Shown in pieces: positions 52,601 to 64,000 of a DNA stretch of 64,000 nucleotides (position 1 is its first letter; each line of letters starts with the position of its first letter). Under the pieces are notes generated by a model, which saw only the letters and a program-made list of their open reading frames with translations, searched no databases and was not told the DNA's origin. The stretch comes from Telmatactis stephensoni. Lineage: Eukaryota; Cnidaria; Anthozoa; Actiniaria; Isophelliidae. The stretch lies in contig JALIZF010001038.1 in assembly GCA_029948255.1 (NCBI GenBank), positions 1 to 64,000 on the forward strand, written 5' to 3'. The translations under genes and the position numbers were made by a program.

Positions 52601-55600
52601 GAGCTATGCAGATTAATTTAATTGCATACTGACAAGAATTTAGCCTGGAGACTTTGACTTACAGAAGAAGCCTTTAGTTTGCACAAACCAACCAAGTCAC
52701 TGTTAAGGCCTGAGCACATGATTTTTATTTTATTTTATTTGCTTTGGCTAATGGCAGGAATACTGCTACAGCTAGCATAGACCAATTACTGTGGGCCCAA
52801 ATGGCAACATTTTCTGTAACATCACATGCAACACAAGGCTGCATTGTGTCCAACCCTGCAATGTTGCCTGCAGCAGTTGCAGGCTTAGGATTGAGTTCAA
52901 TGTGCAACATTTTCTGCACTTGCATGCAACATTATTGCAGAGGTGGATACATGATTAAACTATGTTGGTGCTTGATGTTGCAGGAAATGTTGCATTGTGT
53001 TCTTGGGACAGCTTTATTCCTTATAAGATTATTTATTATATAATCAATGTATGCTAATAGCCTAGACTATTCACAGGAATAAAATTATCAGAAAAAAAAC
53101 CTTATTTTTGTGAACTGTGTAGGTGTATAATACAAATGGTTTTGCCTTTCAGTATAGTACTTTCTGTGGTGATGTTTATTTGCAGATGGCTTTGGCCAGC
53201 AGAGTATGATGGACCAGCAGGTATGAACCATGTATATATTGATGACTTGTATGGTGCTTTGATAAACTGTACCTACATTTGGTGTGTACATGTGGATCTA
53301 TGCCAATGATATTTAACTAAACTAACGCCATTATCAAAGACGCGCACACAATTTTGCAGGTTTCACACTTCCAAATCTTGATCACAAGAATCCCAAGCAA
53401 TATTTTTAGCATTTTTTTAGATTTTCCCATGTCATATCTTCAGCTTAATTTAGCTTAATTTGAGCATGGGTGCAAAGTGGAAAGTACTAGGTGCAAAAAG
53501 TGGGTGACAGAGATACTGCAATGTCCTTAAGCTGAGGTTTTTGAGACTTAAGTTTAGCTTCTGTGGCTTAAGTTTCACTGCCAAAGTTTTGTTTGTTTCA
53601 CTGCAGAATGTTTACATTGGGGGGGGGGGGGCAGGGGGGGGGGGCATTTTAGTACTGACATTTTGCTGCAGTGTTAACTGAACTAATTTTTTTAATCAAA
53701 AGACAAGTAATAATAAAAGGATATAATGGGATGGGATGAGAATAGGATCAAGATCAACACAATTCCATAATGTTTTTGATTCCATGGAGGAGGAGAAAAA
53801 TATGTAAAAAAAATCATTTCAAATTAATTTTGACTGTTGAAGTGTTTGCAGCAAAGGTACAGTATAAGTATAGACAATGTTCCAAATTCCTTTTATGTTG
53901 TGAAATATTTGTACATTGTAACATGAAAGGGCTGTGCACTAATTGTCAGGGAGATCTGCCAACCCTTTGGGCTTCCTACCATACCAGGTTTACCATACCA
54001 TACCTTCAGTTGCCTGAGTGCAAATGTTGGTTGTCTTAGGCACCTGGGTACTGCTAGATCACAGCTGTGTTTTGTATCCAACACACTATTTAATTTTTTG
54101 TATGTATTTTACACACTCAGGTGTGGAACCAACTACCCCAGGAGGTCATGCTAGTTCATCATTACGCTGGGTTTACTCAGACCAAATGTATCCTGTCATG
54201 AGAAATGTTGCTGTTTTAGGACTCATTATGTTTTACTTTTATATGTGTGACAGGTAATGATTTAAGGATTCTGTTGAGAACTTTCCTGTTAGGGTGTTGG
54301 TTGTTGTCCTGTTGACCAACCTTGATAGAAATCATTTGAGATAAATTTATATGCTGTTAATTGGCTCTGATAACATCAAATATTATTGCTATGAATTATG
54401 GCAGTGCATGAAAACTGTTGCTCTTATACGCAAAGCTATTAATAACATTTGGTTAAAAATAACACTGTTTGCATTATTGAGTAAGGTACATATAAGTAGA
54501 TTAAAGAAGCTTATTAAAGACACCCAATATTTGAAAGAGTGCCCATGAAAATGCATGGTTTAGTTATTATTATTGACTTTTCTGAGGATTTTTTTGTGTT
54601 CTTTCTCACTCTTAAATGGTATCAATGTCTTTCTCAAGCTCCTCACATCAAAACATGCAAAAACATCACTTGGGCCATTCTCCTGGGTGCTCCTTCATTT
54701 GTACATGTGTACAGACTGATGGTGGAATGCACAGTGTCTTTGTCTGGTGCACAGAAACTTTAACCATCTGCTATCTTTTCATTTCAGAACAAATCTATTC
54801 ATGAAAGAACACAAACAATACAATCACTGGGTGTTTGCTGTTAGTATGTTAGCATTTTTGGCTCTTGGAGCTTACACGTGGTCACCAGCAGAACAGGTCA
54901 TTAGTTCCTCCCATTCCTGCTTGTTTGTCTTGTACAATGGTACATCTTGTCCAAATGTACATTGTTTGTTGGTTTAGTCATTTATTAATTCATAATCATT
55001 AATCCTATTTGTTGTACACCAGATGAATGACAAGTAATGTAAATATAGGCAGGTAGTAAATCTTGAACCTCCCTCTATAACGCAATGTACTATACCCTAT
55101 TTTGCAAACATCTTTCACTGACTTAATGCATATACCTTGGATTTTACATCATTGGGTTACCTGTGGTAAAGGGAAGAAAAACAGGAAATCTGGATTGTAA
55201 AAGATGCATAAGAAGGAAACTACAGTAGATCGAATGGAATCTATAATAATAACTATTATATTTTTGGATGATATTAAAGAGAGATTTATTAATGATTAGT
55301 CACCACTGGGTATTTTGGGCTACAAAATCTAATGAGACTGTGGAAACAAGTTTCAGTTACTGGATAATTTAAATTTTTAGATGAATGTTTGAGATGTTGA
55401 GAAATCTACTTTTCTTCAGGTGAATGTAATAAATAGACACCAATCAGAGGAGTGGAGAGGCTGGATGCAACTTGTGATTCTACTCTATCATTACATAGGT
55501 GCAAGCAAGGTTAGGATTACAAAGGTCCACAAATTCCTCTTTTGACTGACTGACTGACTGACTGACTGACTGACTGACTGACTGACTGACTGACTGACTG

Positions 55601-58600
55601 ACTGACTGACTGACTGACTGACTGACTGACTGACTGACTGACTGACTGACTGACTGACTGACTGACTGACTGATGACTGACTGACTGACTGACTGACTGA
55701 CTGACTGACTGACTGACTGACTGACTGACTGACTGACTGACTGACTGACTGACTGACTGACTGACTGACTGACTGACTGACTGACTGACTGACTGACTGA
55801 CTGACTGACTGACTGACTGACTGACTGACTGACTGACTGACTGACTGACTGACTGACTGACTGACTGACTGACTGACTGACTGACTGACTGACTGACTGA
55901 CTGACTGACTGACTGACTGACTGACTGACTGACTGACTGACTGACTGACTGACTGACTGACTGACTGACTGACTGACTGACTGACTGACTGACTGACTGA
56001 CTGACTGACTGACTGACTGACTGACTGACTGACTGACTGACTGACTGACTGACTGACTGACTGACTGACTGACTGACTGACTGACTGACTGACTGACTGA
56101 CTGACTGACTGACTGACTGACTGACTGACTGACTGACTGACTGACTGACTGACTGACTGACTGACTGACTGACTGACTGACTGACTGACTGACTGACTGA
56201 CTGACTGACTGACTGACTGACTGACTGACTGACTGACTGACTGACTGACTGACTGACTGACTGACTGACTGACTGACTGACTGACTGACTGACTGACTGA
56301 CTGACTGACTGACTGACTGACTGACTGAATGACTGAATGACTGAATGAATTGCACATCTGTGCATCTATTAGAGTACAGAGGCATGGAAAAAGAGAATCT
56401 ATTTGTTAATTGATATATTTTTATCCAAACATTTTCAGACTCTTCCTATCTACGTGTTCATTCGTCTACTTGTAGCATCATATCTGTTTCTGTCGGGATA
56501 TGGTCATTTTACTTTCTTTTGGAAGAAAGGTGAATATAGTCTGTATAGGTTTTGCCAGGTAAGCATACTATAAATAAAAGCAAAGTTATTGGATAAATTC
56601 CGAGGCATAAGGGTTGGAGATCAAAAAAGAAATGTTAAGTTTTCTCTTAAAATAGACTTGTATGTTTTTTTTTGTTATTTCAACCTTTATGCCAATATGC
56701 CAATAATTCTCTTGACATTTTTACATGTTTTATAGCTGTCTCATTTTGTTGTTAGTTTGTCCATCCCTAACTTTTGTTTGTTTGTCCATATCCTAGATAT
56801 ATATGGCCATACTTATCCATTTCAATATCATCATATTATTTTACTAACTTTTATTTTTATCATATTTGTATAATACGAGATAAAATATGAGAGATGAGAT
56901 GAGAGATGAGATCAACTTTATTTATACACACTAACCTAGGGGCGTGATGTAGTCAGAAAAATCGTAAAAATATTAATATACAAAATATACAATGATATAA
57001 CCCAAACCAAACGTTTTAGTATGGCCTTAATATGGGAATGAAAATATGGCTAATGTCTTAATATGGTGGAAATATGGCTAATGTCTGGGAATTATATGGT
57101 CCATTTTTGCCATGAATGGGCCAAATCTGGCCCCAAATTTTCAAGCTAAGCTGAAATATGGCAAAAGCATTAGTACCACTTCTCATCTATTTCTTTCTTG
57201 TAGGTGATGACACGCATGAATATTTTTGTAGTGGTTTTATGTCTAGTCATGGGTCGTCCATATCAGTTTTATTACTTTGTTCCTCTTGTGTCATTCTGGT
57301 TTGTTGTTGTTTACATAACTATGGCAGTGTTTCCCCAAGTCACTGCAGCATCAGTCAGAGGTACATGCACCTTCATGTCATCTACTTATTGTCTTATTAT
57401 CCTTGAAATTAGATCCTTATTACCTTGAAATTGAAGTTGTAGCAAACTGCTCCCCTCACAGGACTTCCAATCAGTGTTAGAAAGGAGCTTTCCCTTTCCC
57501 CTTCCCGGTCCTTTGATAACAAGTGGTAGATGCCTGTGATAACATTATTACCAACTGCACTTTTGTGAGATCTGATTTCTCTTTTGTTTCATTGATTCAA
57601 ATGTTTTGTTTTCAGATGACCCTAAGCAATACATTTTTATCTGGCTCAAGTTCTTCGTCTTGTTTGGTGTTATCTACGTTATATGGACATCTCCAGTAAG
57701 AGCTACATTTTTGTCTAACTTCATTTTGAATTGGGTGGGACAAGTATATTACCTGTTTTCCTCAACATGGTTTTGTATAGGGTGCTAGGAGAGACCTTTT
57801 GTGGTACAACAAAGCCTTTTATACTGCCAGCCAGAGCAATATCATTCGGGAAGAGACCTCATAGACATATACCTTAAAAGACATTCTGCTATGCTACCAG
57901 CTTTTTGTATATTATCTTGTGATTTTTGCATGGGTGGTTTCATTTATTTTACAATTCTAGATGCATTAATTATTTCAGGTGTTGTGTGATTGGCTGTTCT
58001 CCCAATGGGCCATAAAAGAATTATTTATTGATGAGAATGATAGTGTAAGGGAGTGGAGGTTTAGGTCCTGGCTTGATAGATATGTAAGTAAATAACAGTA
58101 AAAGTAGAAAAGCGTTAGTAGAATTATGATAAAATCGCCTGGAAATCTGTTGGCATTTTTTTCGCGGCGCGTTCGCGAAATGTTCTCAAATCGTTCGCGT
58201 ACATTTCGCGAACACCGTAAGTACAAAGATGGAGATCACCCGAAAGCTCTTCTTCATTAGCTTCTACTCCAAGGGTAGGGGTGGGTGTGGTCTGTGAACA
58301 GCTGCCCGGCCTACTTTGCTGCTCGCCAGTTGTCTGCTGTTTGCATTCTGGGGGGGGGGGGGGGGTGCTACTTCTATTCCAAAATTTACCCCAGCAATGC
58401 TGGTACTAATTGAGTTAAGTTGACACTTCTCACTGTCTGAACTCTGCTACACACCATCTACTTACCGCCCACTTTCTCTTCCATCTATGTGTGTGTGTCA
58501 CTTTTGCTCTTTGTATTCTTTCTCTAACATTTATCTGACCATCCCTTATCTTTGGCCATTCAATGGTACATTAAAGGTTTGCTCATTATGTCTCTCTTGG

Positions 58601-60931
58601 TTATTGTAGATTGTTTTATATGGAATGGTATTTTCATTTGCATACAATACTGCAAAAGAACTACGGGTAATAGATGACACTTTAAAGAAGAGATTATTTA
58701 GTCCTACTCATACTACAGTTACTTTAATATTGTCTGCCTTGGCGTTAGGGGTAAGTGGAAACTTAAGGTCGAGCTGCAGTAGACACCTGGGGCGTGTTGC
58801 TAGAAAGACATATAACCCAGCCTTAGACTAGCCTGTGTGGCCGACCCTCAGGGAGGGGGAAGGGGAGGTAGAGGGGAGGGGAGGGGACTACCCTTTGACT
58901 GGTTCGTAGTAAAATTTTCTAGTCTTTCTCAAAGCGTACTTGTGCGTGCTTTTCAATTTCCATGATTTTTGCAATTTTTCTTCTCGCCTTGCAGTGCATG
59001 GCGTTGGAAAACAGGTTTTACGAACCATTTGAGCGTGTAGCATAACCTGCTACTCGTAAAATCATTGCGAGACAAATACAAGTCGAATGTTTTCCACATT
59101 ACACAACACCCTGCACTTTATGCAAATGGAAAAGAATGCAAAAGTTGCAGAAATAACTCCACCCTGTAACACCGGTTTAGTTTGCGGGCAAGTTCAAGTA
59201 CCGCGCGCGCGTCAAGAAACAGATCCCTAGATGCTCTCCACTTCTCAAGACCCTCATTTTTTCTTCCTTGCAGAAAGACATTTATAAAATTTTACGATTT
59301 ATGTGAATTATTGTTGTTGGTGTTGTCCTCATCCATATTGAAGAAATTCTTCTATTTTCAGGTATACACAATACAAGCATTTACGTGTAGCAGTAAACCG
59401 TCTTGTAACGCTACTCATTCTGTTGCATCCTGTATACCGGTAAGACATAAAGAATGTATTCTTTCTTTGTAGACTATTGTACTGACGATTGTGAAAGTGA
59501 TGGGTAGTGCGGGAAATGAAGATGATAGTAAAAGCACTGTAGGAGTTGCAATGTTTTCTCCAACTTGTCTCGAAATAGCTTTGCAAAACAAATTGCACAA
59601 ACCATTGCAGGGGTGTTACAAACCGCAACGCCGAAAAACGTTATTGCATTCGTTTTCTCCAGATGATTTTGTACGATGTTACACCGGGTTGCAACGGTCC
59701 TTTCAACTTGTTTTGCATCTCCATTCGAGACGAATTGCAAAAGCACTCACCGTGTAACAGGGCCTTAATGGTGATGGCGATTTACGCTGCATGGCAACTC
59801 TCATCGTGGGCTGGCGACGTTATTGTTGTTGTCGTTGTTGTTGTTGCTATTGTTGATGATGATGATGATGATGTGTTGTAAAGTTGAAATCCTGTCGTGC
59901 AGGATACTTCACTAAATTCCTCACGAGGCTTGAAAATTCAAAATGAACTAAAACGTTGCCTTTGATTTTAGATCACTGCATTCGTTCTTCTTCGCAACGT
60001 TCCTACTTTCTTACGTATCAAATTTAGTCGATTTTTCGCGTGGGTGGGTACCATTTCTCTAGAGGTAAGAATATCAGAATTACATATTTAAATTTAAAGT
60101 TTATAACCAGTTTTCTCAATCATGCACGCGTACTGTATGTACATCAAGTTTGGGTCGCGCCGAGATAGAAAGTTATTTTACAGTGCGACTTTAACTTATT
60201 TTTGTAATTTCCAACATCGAAAATATCGTTCGCCGTTATGACGTCAGATCGTACTATCCTATGAAATTGGTGCAAGTACTTATTTAGTGGAACAATGATT
60301 GCGCGCAAATAGCCCTTTTCTCAAGATTAAGTGCGCATTCAACGTTACCTCGCTCCAAAGCAAAGCTACCAGACTTTGACGGCCACAATTAAAAATGAAG
60401 GCAATATTTTAGCGCTTGAACAAGAGCAAAAGTCTAAAAGATCGTCGAGTTAAAAAGATTAAGTCAAAGAATTGTAAATACTTTGTCGATGCCCGTCATA
60501 AGAAATTGTTGCATATTGCAGCATACTAAGTCTCGCAGCCTTCTTTTCTGAAAGTTTATTTGTGGAAAATAATCAGTTCCTATGAAGGAACATAATTCAT
60601 TGTGTAACAGAGATCGACTAAATTGATTTTCTAATATATATTAATTACTATCTTCTAGCTATTTATTGGTCAGTACCATATATGGCTTGCTAAAGATACC
60701 AAAGGAGTTCTGGTATTAATTCCTGGTCAACCTGTACTTAACGTGATCGTTACAACGTTCGTGTTTGTGTGTGTATGTCATGAGGTGCACAAAGTCTGTG
60801 CAGAGCTGACTAAAGCCCTAATATCAAGGGATATAACAACCATGATTAGAAGACTGCTTATCTTTGTTATAGCTTTAATTATTATTGGCTGGCACAAGAC
60901 TCATCATATTTCAAGACCAAGATTAGCGTGA
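40700..60931 (+). CDS. CASD1: Sialate O-acetyltransferase CASD1 (23 coding exons, 839 aa)
   Basis: Coding exons: 40700-40910, 42969-43062, 43907-44027, 45251-45289, 45718-45780, 46254-46298, 47001-47046, 47559-47690, 48085-48175, 50950-51055, 51692-51816, 53153-53220, 54121-54253, 54788-54896, 55420-55509, 56439-56558, 57204-57360, 57616-57695, 57979-58083, 58610-58750, 59362-59439, 59972-60064, 60659-60931. All are GT/AG and the phases sum exactly to 839 aa plus stop (human protein about 797 aa). CASD1 transfers acetyl from acetyl-CoA to sialic acid (CMP-Neu5Ac) in the Golgi lumen. Residues 1-48 are cytosolic and about 50-68 form the first membrane segment. A luminal SGNH/GDSL-like catalytic domain follows, with the nucleophile in AIVGDSRSRG (Ser119) and the pair D305/H308 in DGLHY. 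From about residue 358 there are many membrane segments of the Cas1p/acyltransferase-3 type, with landmarks MFYFYMCDR, EEWRGWMQLVILLYHY, MGRPYQFYYFVPLVSFWF and LFIGQYHIWLAKDTKGVLVL. The start is the only upstream ATG in the exon holding TM1. Introns are heavily loaded with repeats. Confidence 0.97.
41617..42031. mobile_element. Near-perfect 415-bp palindrome (foldback element) in CASD1 intron 1
   Basis: Two 199-bp arms (41617-41815 and 41833-42031) are exact inverses with no indels and a single mismatch seen (GCCTGGCTG versus ACCTGGCTG); the loop is 17 bp. The ends are CACAGGTAGCCC and its inverse. TTGCAGC is repeated directly outside both ends (41610-41616 and 42032-42038), consistent with insertion of a foldback transposon. 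The arm identity implies recent origin or an assembly or cloning effect. Confidence 0.85.
44705..45020. repeat. Interspersed repeat with GTGATATAAACACGATGGAA hairpin, copy 2, in CASD1 intron 3
   Basis: Same order of units as at 29160-29500: hairpin arms, then AAAATATTTTCAACGTTTTTT, then TGTCTCTGTCCTCTGATATA and GCGCGTTATAT. The interior ORF of 116 codons follows the repeat and is not a gene. Confidence 0.65.
46545..46788 (-). repeat. tRNA-derived SINE, copy B, in CASD1 intron 6
   Basis: It has the same head (GGATGGCACAGTTGGTTAGT, AGTTCGATCCCTGG) and body as the copy at 22165-22437, with scattered substitutions. It is antisense to CASD1. Confidence 0.75.
48442..48603. mobile_element. Small MITE in CASD1 intron 9
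   Basis: Ends CAATTGAAGGGTTCC and GGAACCCTTCAATTG, followed inwards by GTGAAAACGACCTAAG and its near inverse CTTAGGCTGTTTTCAC. Confidence 0.65.
48684..50839. mobile_element. ~2.2-kb element with subterminal GTCTCGGAA arrays, in CASD1 intron 9
   Basis: The left end holds GGTGGCGAATGGTC (48687-48700) and the right end its exact inverse GACCATTCGCCACC. Inside both ends the motif GTCTCGGAA recurs (at least 4 times in 48735-48850 and several times in 50640-50815). A ~75-bp block with GAGACGTTGxxxGCCAGAAG is duplicated at 50578-50700. There is no ORF above 100 codons inside, so it is non-autonomous. No target duplication was found, and the superfamily is unassigned. Confidence 0.6.
51862..52300. 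mobile_element. TTAA-flanked MITE in CASD1 intron 11 (piggyBac-like)
   Basis: The ends GAGGAGATTTTTTT and the imperfect inverse ...AAAAAATATCCCCTC are bordered by TTAA on both sides (51858-51861, 52301-52304). Inside, a block with CATTTTCG...ATCCAAATTTT and GTTxTGGATTAACACT occurs twice. A TTAA target site suggests piggyBac-type mobilisation. Confidence 0.55.
55544..56349 (+). repeat. ~800-bp (CTGA)n microsatellite in CASD1 intron 15
   Basis: About 200 units of CTGA, with one slipped unit (GACTGATGACTG near 55672) and CTGAATGA variants only at the far right edge. It begins 34 bp after the end of the exon at 55420-55509. All three minus-strand frames read Ser-Val-Ser-Gln and are not genes. 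Confidence 0.95.
59520..59767. mobile_element. Degraded relative of the 18-kb MITE in CASD1 intron 21
   Basis: It shares CAACTTGTCTCG-type and GTGTAACAGGGCC-type termini and the alternating TTGCAA words with the element at 18058-18551. The left end is not clear. It lies between CASD1 exons at 59362-59439 and 59972-60064. Confidence 0.45.
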
Positions 60932-61352
60932 CAGATCTAGTAGCGTGACGGGGATTTACGTAAATCGGCTATGGGAATAGAAAGTGACACATTTGTAACT
61001 TATGTCACAAATATCGGTACTGACATGACAGGCGTGACTGGGGACGTCTGTGGTTAGTGGCCGAAAATCAAACAAATAGAATTTATCAATGATTGATTTT
61101 ATGATAGATAGATTATGATAGATTATAGAAATCGTATTTATTATATGTAATACTAAGTATTGCATAGCATTTATTCGCGAGGGAAATTTGTATATTATAT
61201 GATGCATATAGATACGTTGATGACAATTTAGTATTTGGGCTACCTGTGTATTACCACAGGAACCCCAAATACATATTTAGATACATGACTACTGCTTCAG
61301 GCGGACTTAGTCTAATATGAGCATTTTGTAACAGTGGCTCTTTGAATGCAAA

Positions 61353-61358
61353 AATAAA
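61353..61358 (+). terminator. Candidate polyadenylation signal of CASD1
   Basis: An AATAAA hexamer about 420 bp after the CASD1 stop, followed by T-rich sequence, gives a plausible 3' UTR of 60932 to about 61380. Confidence 0.45.
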
Positions 61359-62474
61359 TTTTATTTCAAAAATGTATTCATTGCAGTATTTATATAATTT
61401 AATCGTTTATAAATAAGTTATTGTATTTTATCCTTATGGTCACTAACTTATTGTTAAAACATCAAATTATTAAATTGGTCGTAGCAACCACGAATGAAAA
61501 ATGAGAGTAGAAGAAAAAATCATTAGACGTTCACACTTCCTTTGTTTTCTTTCTCGATCGACAGGAATAATCGATCTATTGCTTTCCAATGGGGGCTATC
61601 ATGTATTAACGCTTCCGGCAATATGTGTTTTATTTTTCCTGTTTTTTAGGTTTCAATCTTCTTGTAAGTGTATACATAAGTTATACTATTAACTATGCTG
61701 TATATCATCAATTAAATAACTTCCGAGACAGTCCAGGAAATGACCTCAAAGTACGATGTTCGTTTCCTGGAAGAATCACTACGGCCCACTTCAAAACAAG
61801 TTGACAAAATTCTGTTGTTCGGTGTTTGCGTTAAGTCATAATAGAATATGTGGGTGGGGCAAGATATGCCCAAGGGACAAGACATGTCAAATACCTTAAG
61901 CATGACTACATCGCTGTGCTAACTTCAATAACGAGCTGATTATGACCGCTTAAAAAATCACAACGACTCGTTATTCAGTTTAACGGGCTGCTACAGCAAG
62001 TAGGTTATCGTTTTCAAATTATTTTGGATTTTCTTGGCTGTGAGTGGATAAAAATGCCAAATATTTAGCGGTTTTCGGAGGACAATACATGCCTCGACTT
62101 GGTGCATGCGTGCATATTTTTGCTTAGTTTGATTGACAAGTATTATATGGGTTGCTCTGCCAGACCCCACGCTAGAGAGATTACTAAGACCAAAACCTTG
62201 GTAAACGGACTTCGGTATTCGGCGCTTTTTGCTAGGGTTTTCACTGGAATAAGAAGCGACACAACGGGATAACGAACCATCATCCCACAACGCACTCTAG
62301 GTAAGGTTTTTGCTTTGAGATCTAGGCGATATTTGTGAGTATAAACGGCTAGAAGCATGTATCTTGTTGGCAGAAGGCGCCATTATTGTACGTCAACTAC
62401 AACTTAAATTGAGCCGTCTTCTTACAACTTTCTTCAACCGAAGGGCTTAGAGGATACCTAAAAAGAAGTTTATA

Positions 62475-62711
62475 ATGCTGTTATATCTGTTAGTTGTTAT
62501 TGCTCCAGCTCTATTTTTACCTTCTGCAAGTTCCAGTCCGTTAGATCGACTTGAGACCAACAACTGGATGAGTCGTTACGCTAGTCGAACAAAGAACTTC
62601 TGCGTCGTTCGAGGAGAGTGTTTTTCTAGCAAATTTTTAGTCTTAGATATCGTTCTTATTATTGTGAAAACCGAAAAGAATGACAAATCATCTCTGAGAG
62701 TTGTTATTTAG
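62475..62711 (+). CDS. Candidate small secreted protein, 78 aa
   Basis: ATG is followed by a strong signal-peptide-like segment (MLLYLLVVIAPALFLPSASS), then a 58-residue tail with two cysteines (FCVVRGECF). The stop overlaps a donor-like gtatgt, but splicing there did not give a continuing frame with the exon-like block near 63.72 kb. No family is recognised; the coding call rests only on the signal peptide and start. Confidence 0.25.
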   Translation: MLLYLLVVIAPALFLPSASSSPLDRLETNNWMSRYASRTKNFCVVRGECFSSKFLVLDIVLIIVKTEKNDKSSLRVVI

Positions 62712-63720
62712 TATGTCCGACCGAGTTTTCCATGGCATATAGCGGTATGTACTCGAGTGAGCTTTCTTCAAACGCCCTGGTGCTATATTTTTACTTAGCA
62801 GTAAACTGGAGAGTGATTCTCGAAGCACTCTCAGATTCTTCTTCATTATTTCCAAATACTAGTGGGAAAATGTTTTACATTTATTTATACGCATATTATT
62901 TTAGTCATTCGTCTTGTGAACTCGCCACAATTTCTGTTCGCAAAACGATGTCAAAGTTTTTTAATTAGATTTGTGGAATGTGTAGCTGCTACCTCACTAA
63001 AGATGGACGACTAGCTTAGCACATTTAGCAGAAAATATCGAATTATTTACGAAGTATTTCGAAGCTCTGATCGGGAAAGATTCTTTATGGTGGTATACTA
63101 CAAATGGCATTTCCGTAGAATCCTTTTCCATCGGGTTGCTTTCAAAACCTACTAAATGGTAAATGTCGTGTTTTGGTGGTTGTCTTGCTTAAACCAAAGC
63201 AGGTCTTGCAAATCTGATCTTCGCCATGGGATTAAGAGTACATAGCCATGTTATTCTGTCCTTCTTCTCAAAAAATCTCTCCATTTTACAGTCGTTTGCT
63301 CGATTGCTATGTGACCTATGTAAATGTCTGATCAATTTGGGAATTTTGAGAAAGCCATCCCACAGCGTGAAGCAATAATAATTCTTCTGTTACAAAACAA
63401 ACTATCTTTGTCATTCAGAAATCTTTTCACATCGATTCTTTTGGTTCTCTGTATGGGTCTGTAACCAGTATTTGTCTAAGTTTGTGTAACATCATTGTAA
63501 ATTTCACAAAGTTTGTACGTTTCATCTTGAATGCTTGAAGTGTATTATTTCTGCTACAACATAAACGCAGCACCATTACTGATTGTTCATCCCTTAGAGA
63601 GAAACAAAAGAAATATAATAGAAGCACGCGAAAACAGCGAATGTTTGTTGTTTCTCCCAAAAAATGAAAATCTTTATTGGACTGCCAAAAATGTAATCGA
63701 AAATTCTTTTTTATTTTAGA

Positions 63721-63759
63721 CCACGTTTTGGGGCCGGCGTCCCTGCTTCGATTTTAAGG
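63721..63759 (+). other. Possible short exon at the right edge
   Basis: A 39-bp GC-richer block lies between a pyrimidine-rich acceptor (ttttattttag) and a consensus donor (gtaagc). Two of its three frames are open. It could belong to a gene continuing past the window edge. Confidence 0.25.
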
Positions 63760-64000
63760 TAAGCAACAACAACAAAAAAACCTTTGGACGTCCGAATCTA
63801 CTTCAGTCTGCTTTCTTTTCTTCTGTGTGAAAATTGGTGCTTTAATACTTTGTAATGATCTCTGTTATGTGCTGTTTCCCTATTTGTTGCAATTTTGACC
63901 ATAATTGTTAGAAGCAATCATAACACATACATCTCAGTACCGGGAAAAATCTATCGAATTCGTGTTTTGTATTAATACCTGTGAATTCTAACAGCCTATA

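Larger units (their letters stand above)
61380..64000. other. Right edge, little recognisable content
   Basis: Only the candidate secreted ORF and the possible short exon near 63.72 kb stand out; the rest shows no clear gene or repeat. Confidence 0.35.

Noticed and set aside
55480..56385. Three ~300-aa minus-strand frames of Ser-Val-Ser-Gln
   Set aside because: They are the three readings of the CTGA microsatellite inside a CASD1 intron; no start context, domain or splice support.

Overview
The window is animal genomic DNA: AT-rich and gene-poor, with short exons bounded by GT/AG introns, microsatellites, tRNA-derived SINEs and many inverted-repeat DNA transposon remnants. There is no bacterial, plasmid or organelle architecture. 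The gene set and repeat style suggest a non-bilaterian metazoan, most likely an anthozoan cnidarian (coral or anemone). That placement is inference. All spliced models below were built by hand from reading frame, splice dinucleotides and remembered family conservation, not from any search.

Three protein-coding genes are convincing. (1) SEC61B, plus strand, 14966-17685, 4 coding exons, 94 aa: the tail-anchored beta subunit of the ER translocon. (2) A BAHD1-type chromatin protein, minus strand, 26094-21200, 6 coding exons, 604 aa: a basic, disordered N-terminal half and a C-terminal BAH domain. SEC61B and BAHD1 converge, with polyA signals at about 17.9 kb and 19.9 kb. (3) CASD1, plus strand, 40700-60931, 23 coding exons whose phases close exactly to 839 aa: the Golgi sialate O-acetyltransferase, with its GDS serine, DGLH motif and multi-membrane acyltransferase half. 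These are three separate housekeeping or regulatory functions (ER import, heterochromatin, glycan modification); nothing suggests they form one pathway.

Layout: 1-14.9 kb holds no convincing gene. It has diverged duplications, microsatellites, nested inverted-repeat elements (6.8-8.3 kb) and an interrupted tRNA-like repeat (11.7-12.0 kb). 14.9-17.9 kb is SEC61B. 18-19.8 kb is a cluster of small inverted-repeat transposons. 19.9-26.6 kb is BAHD1. 26.6-40.6 kb is mostly intergenic, with several MITE-like elements, one Pack-MULE-like element (33.06-33.57 kb), a few weak candidate exons and a tRNA-like pair at 39.6-40.05 kb. 40.6-61.4 kb is CASD1, whose introns carry a near-perfect 415-bp palindrome, a SINE, a ~2.2-kb element edged by repeated GTCTCGGAA motifs, a TTAA-flanked MITE and a ~800-bp (CTGA)n array. 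61.4-64 kb has only weak candidates near the right edge.

The most interesting content is the mobile DNA: two elements with long terminal inverted repeats, both starting TAG and both flanked by exact 9-bp direct repeats (Mutator-like). One of them carries a short ORF that may be a captured host-gene fragment.
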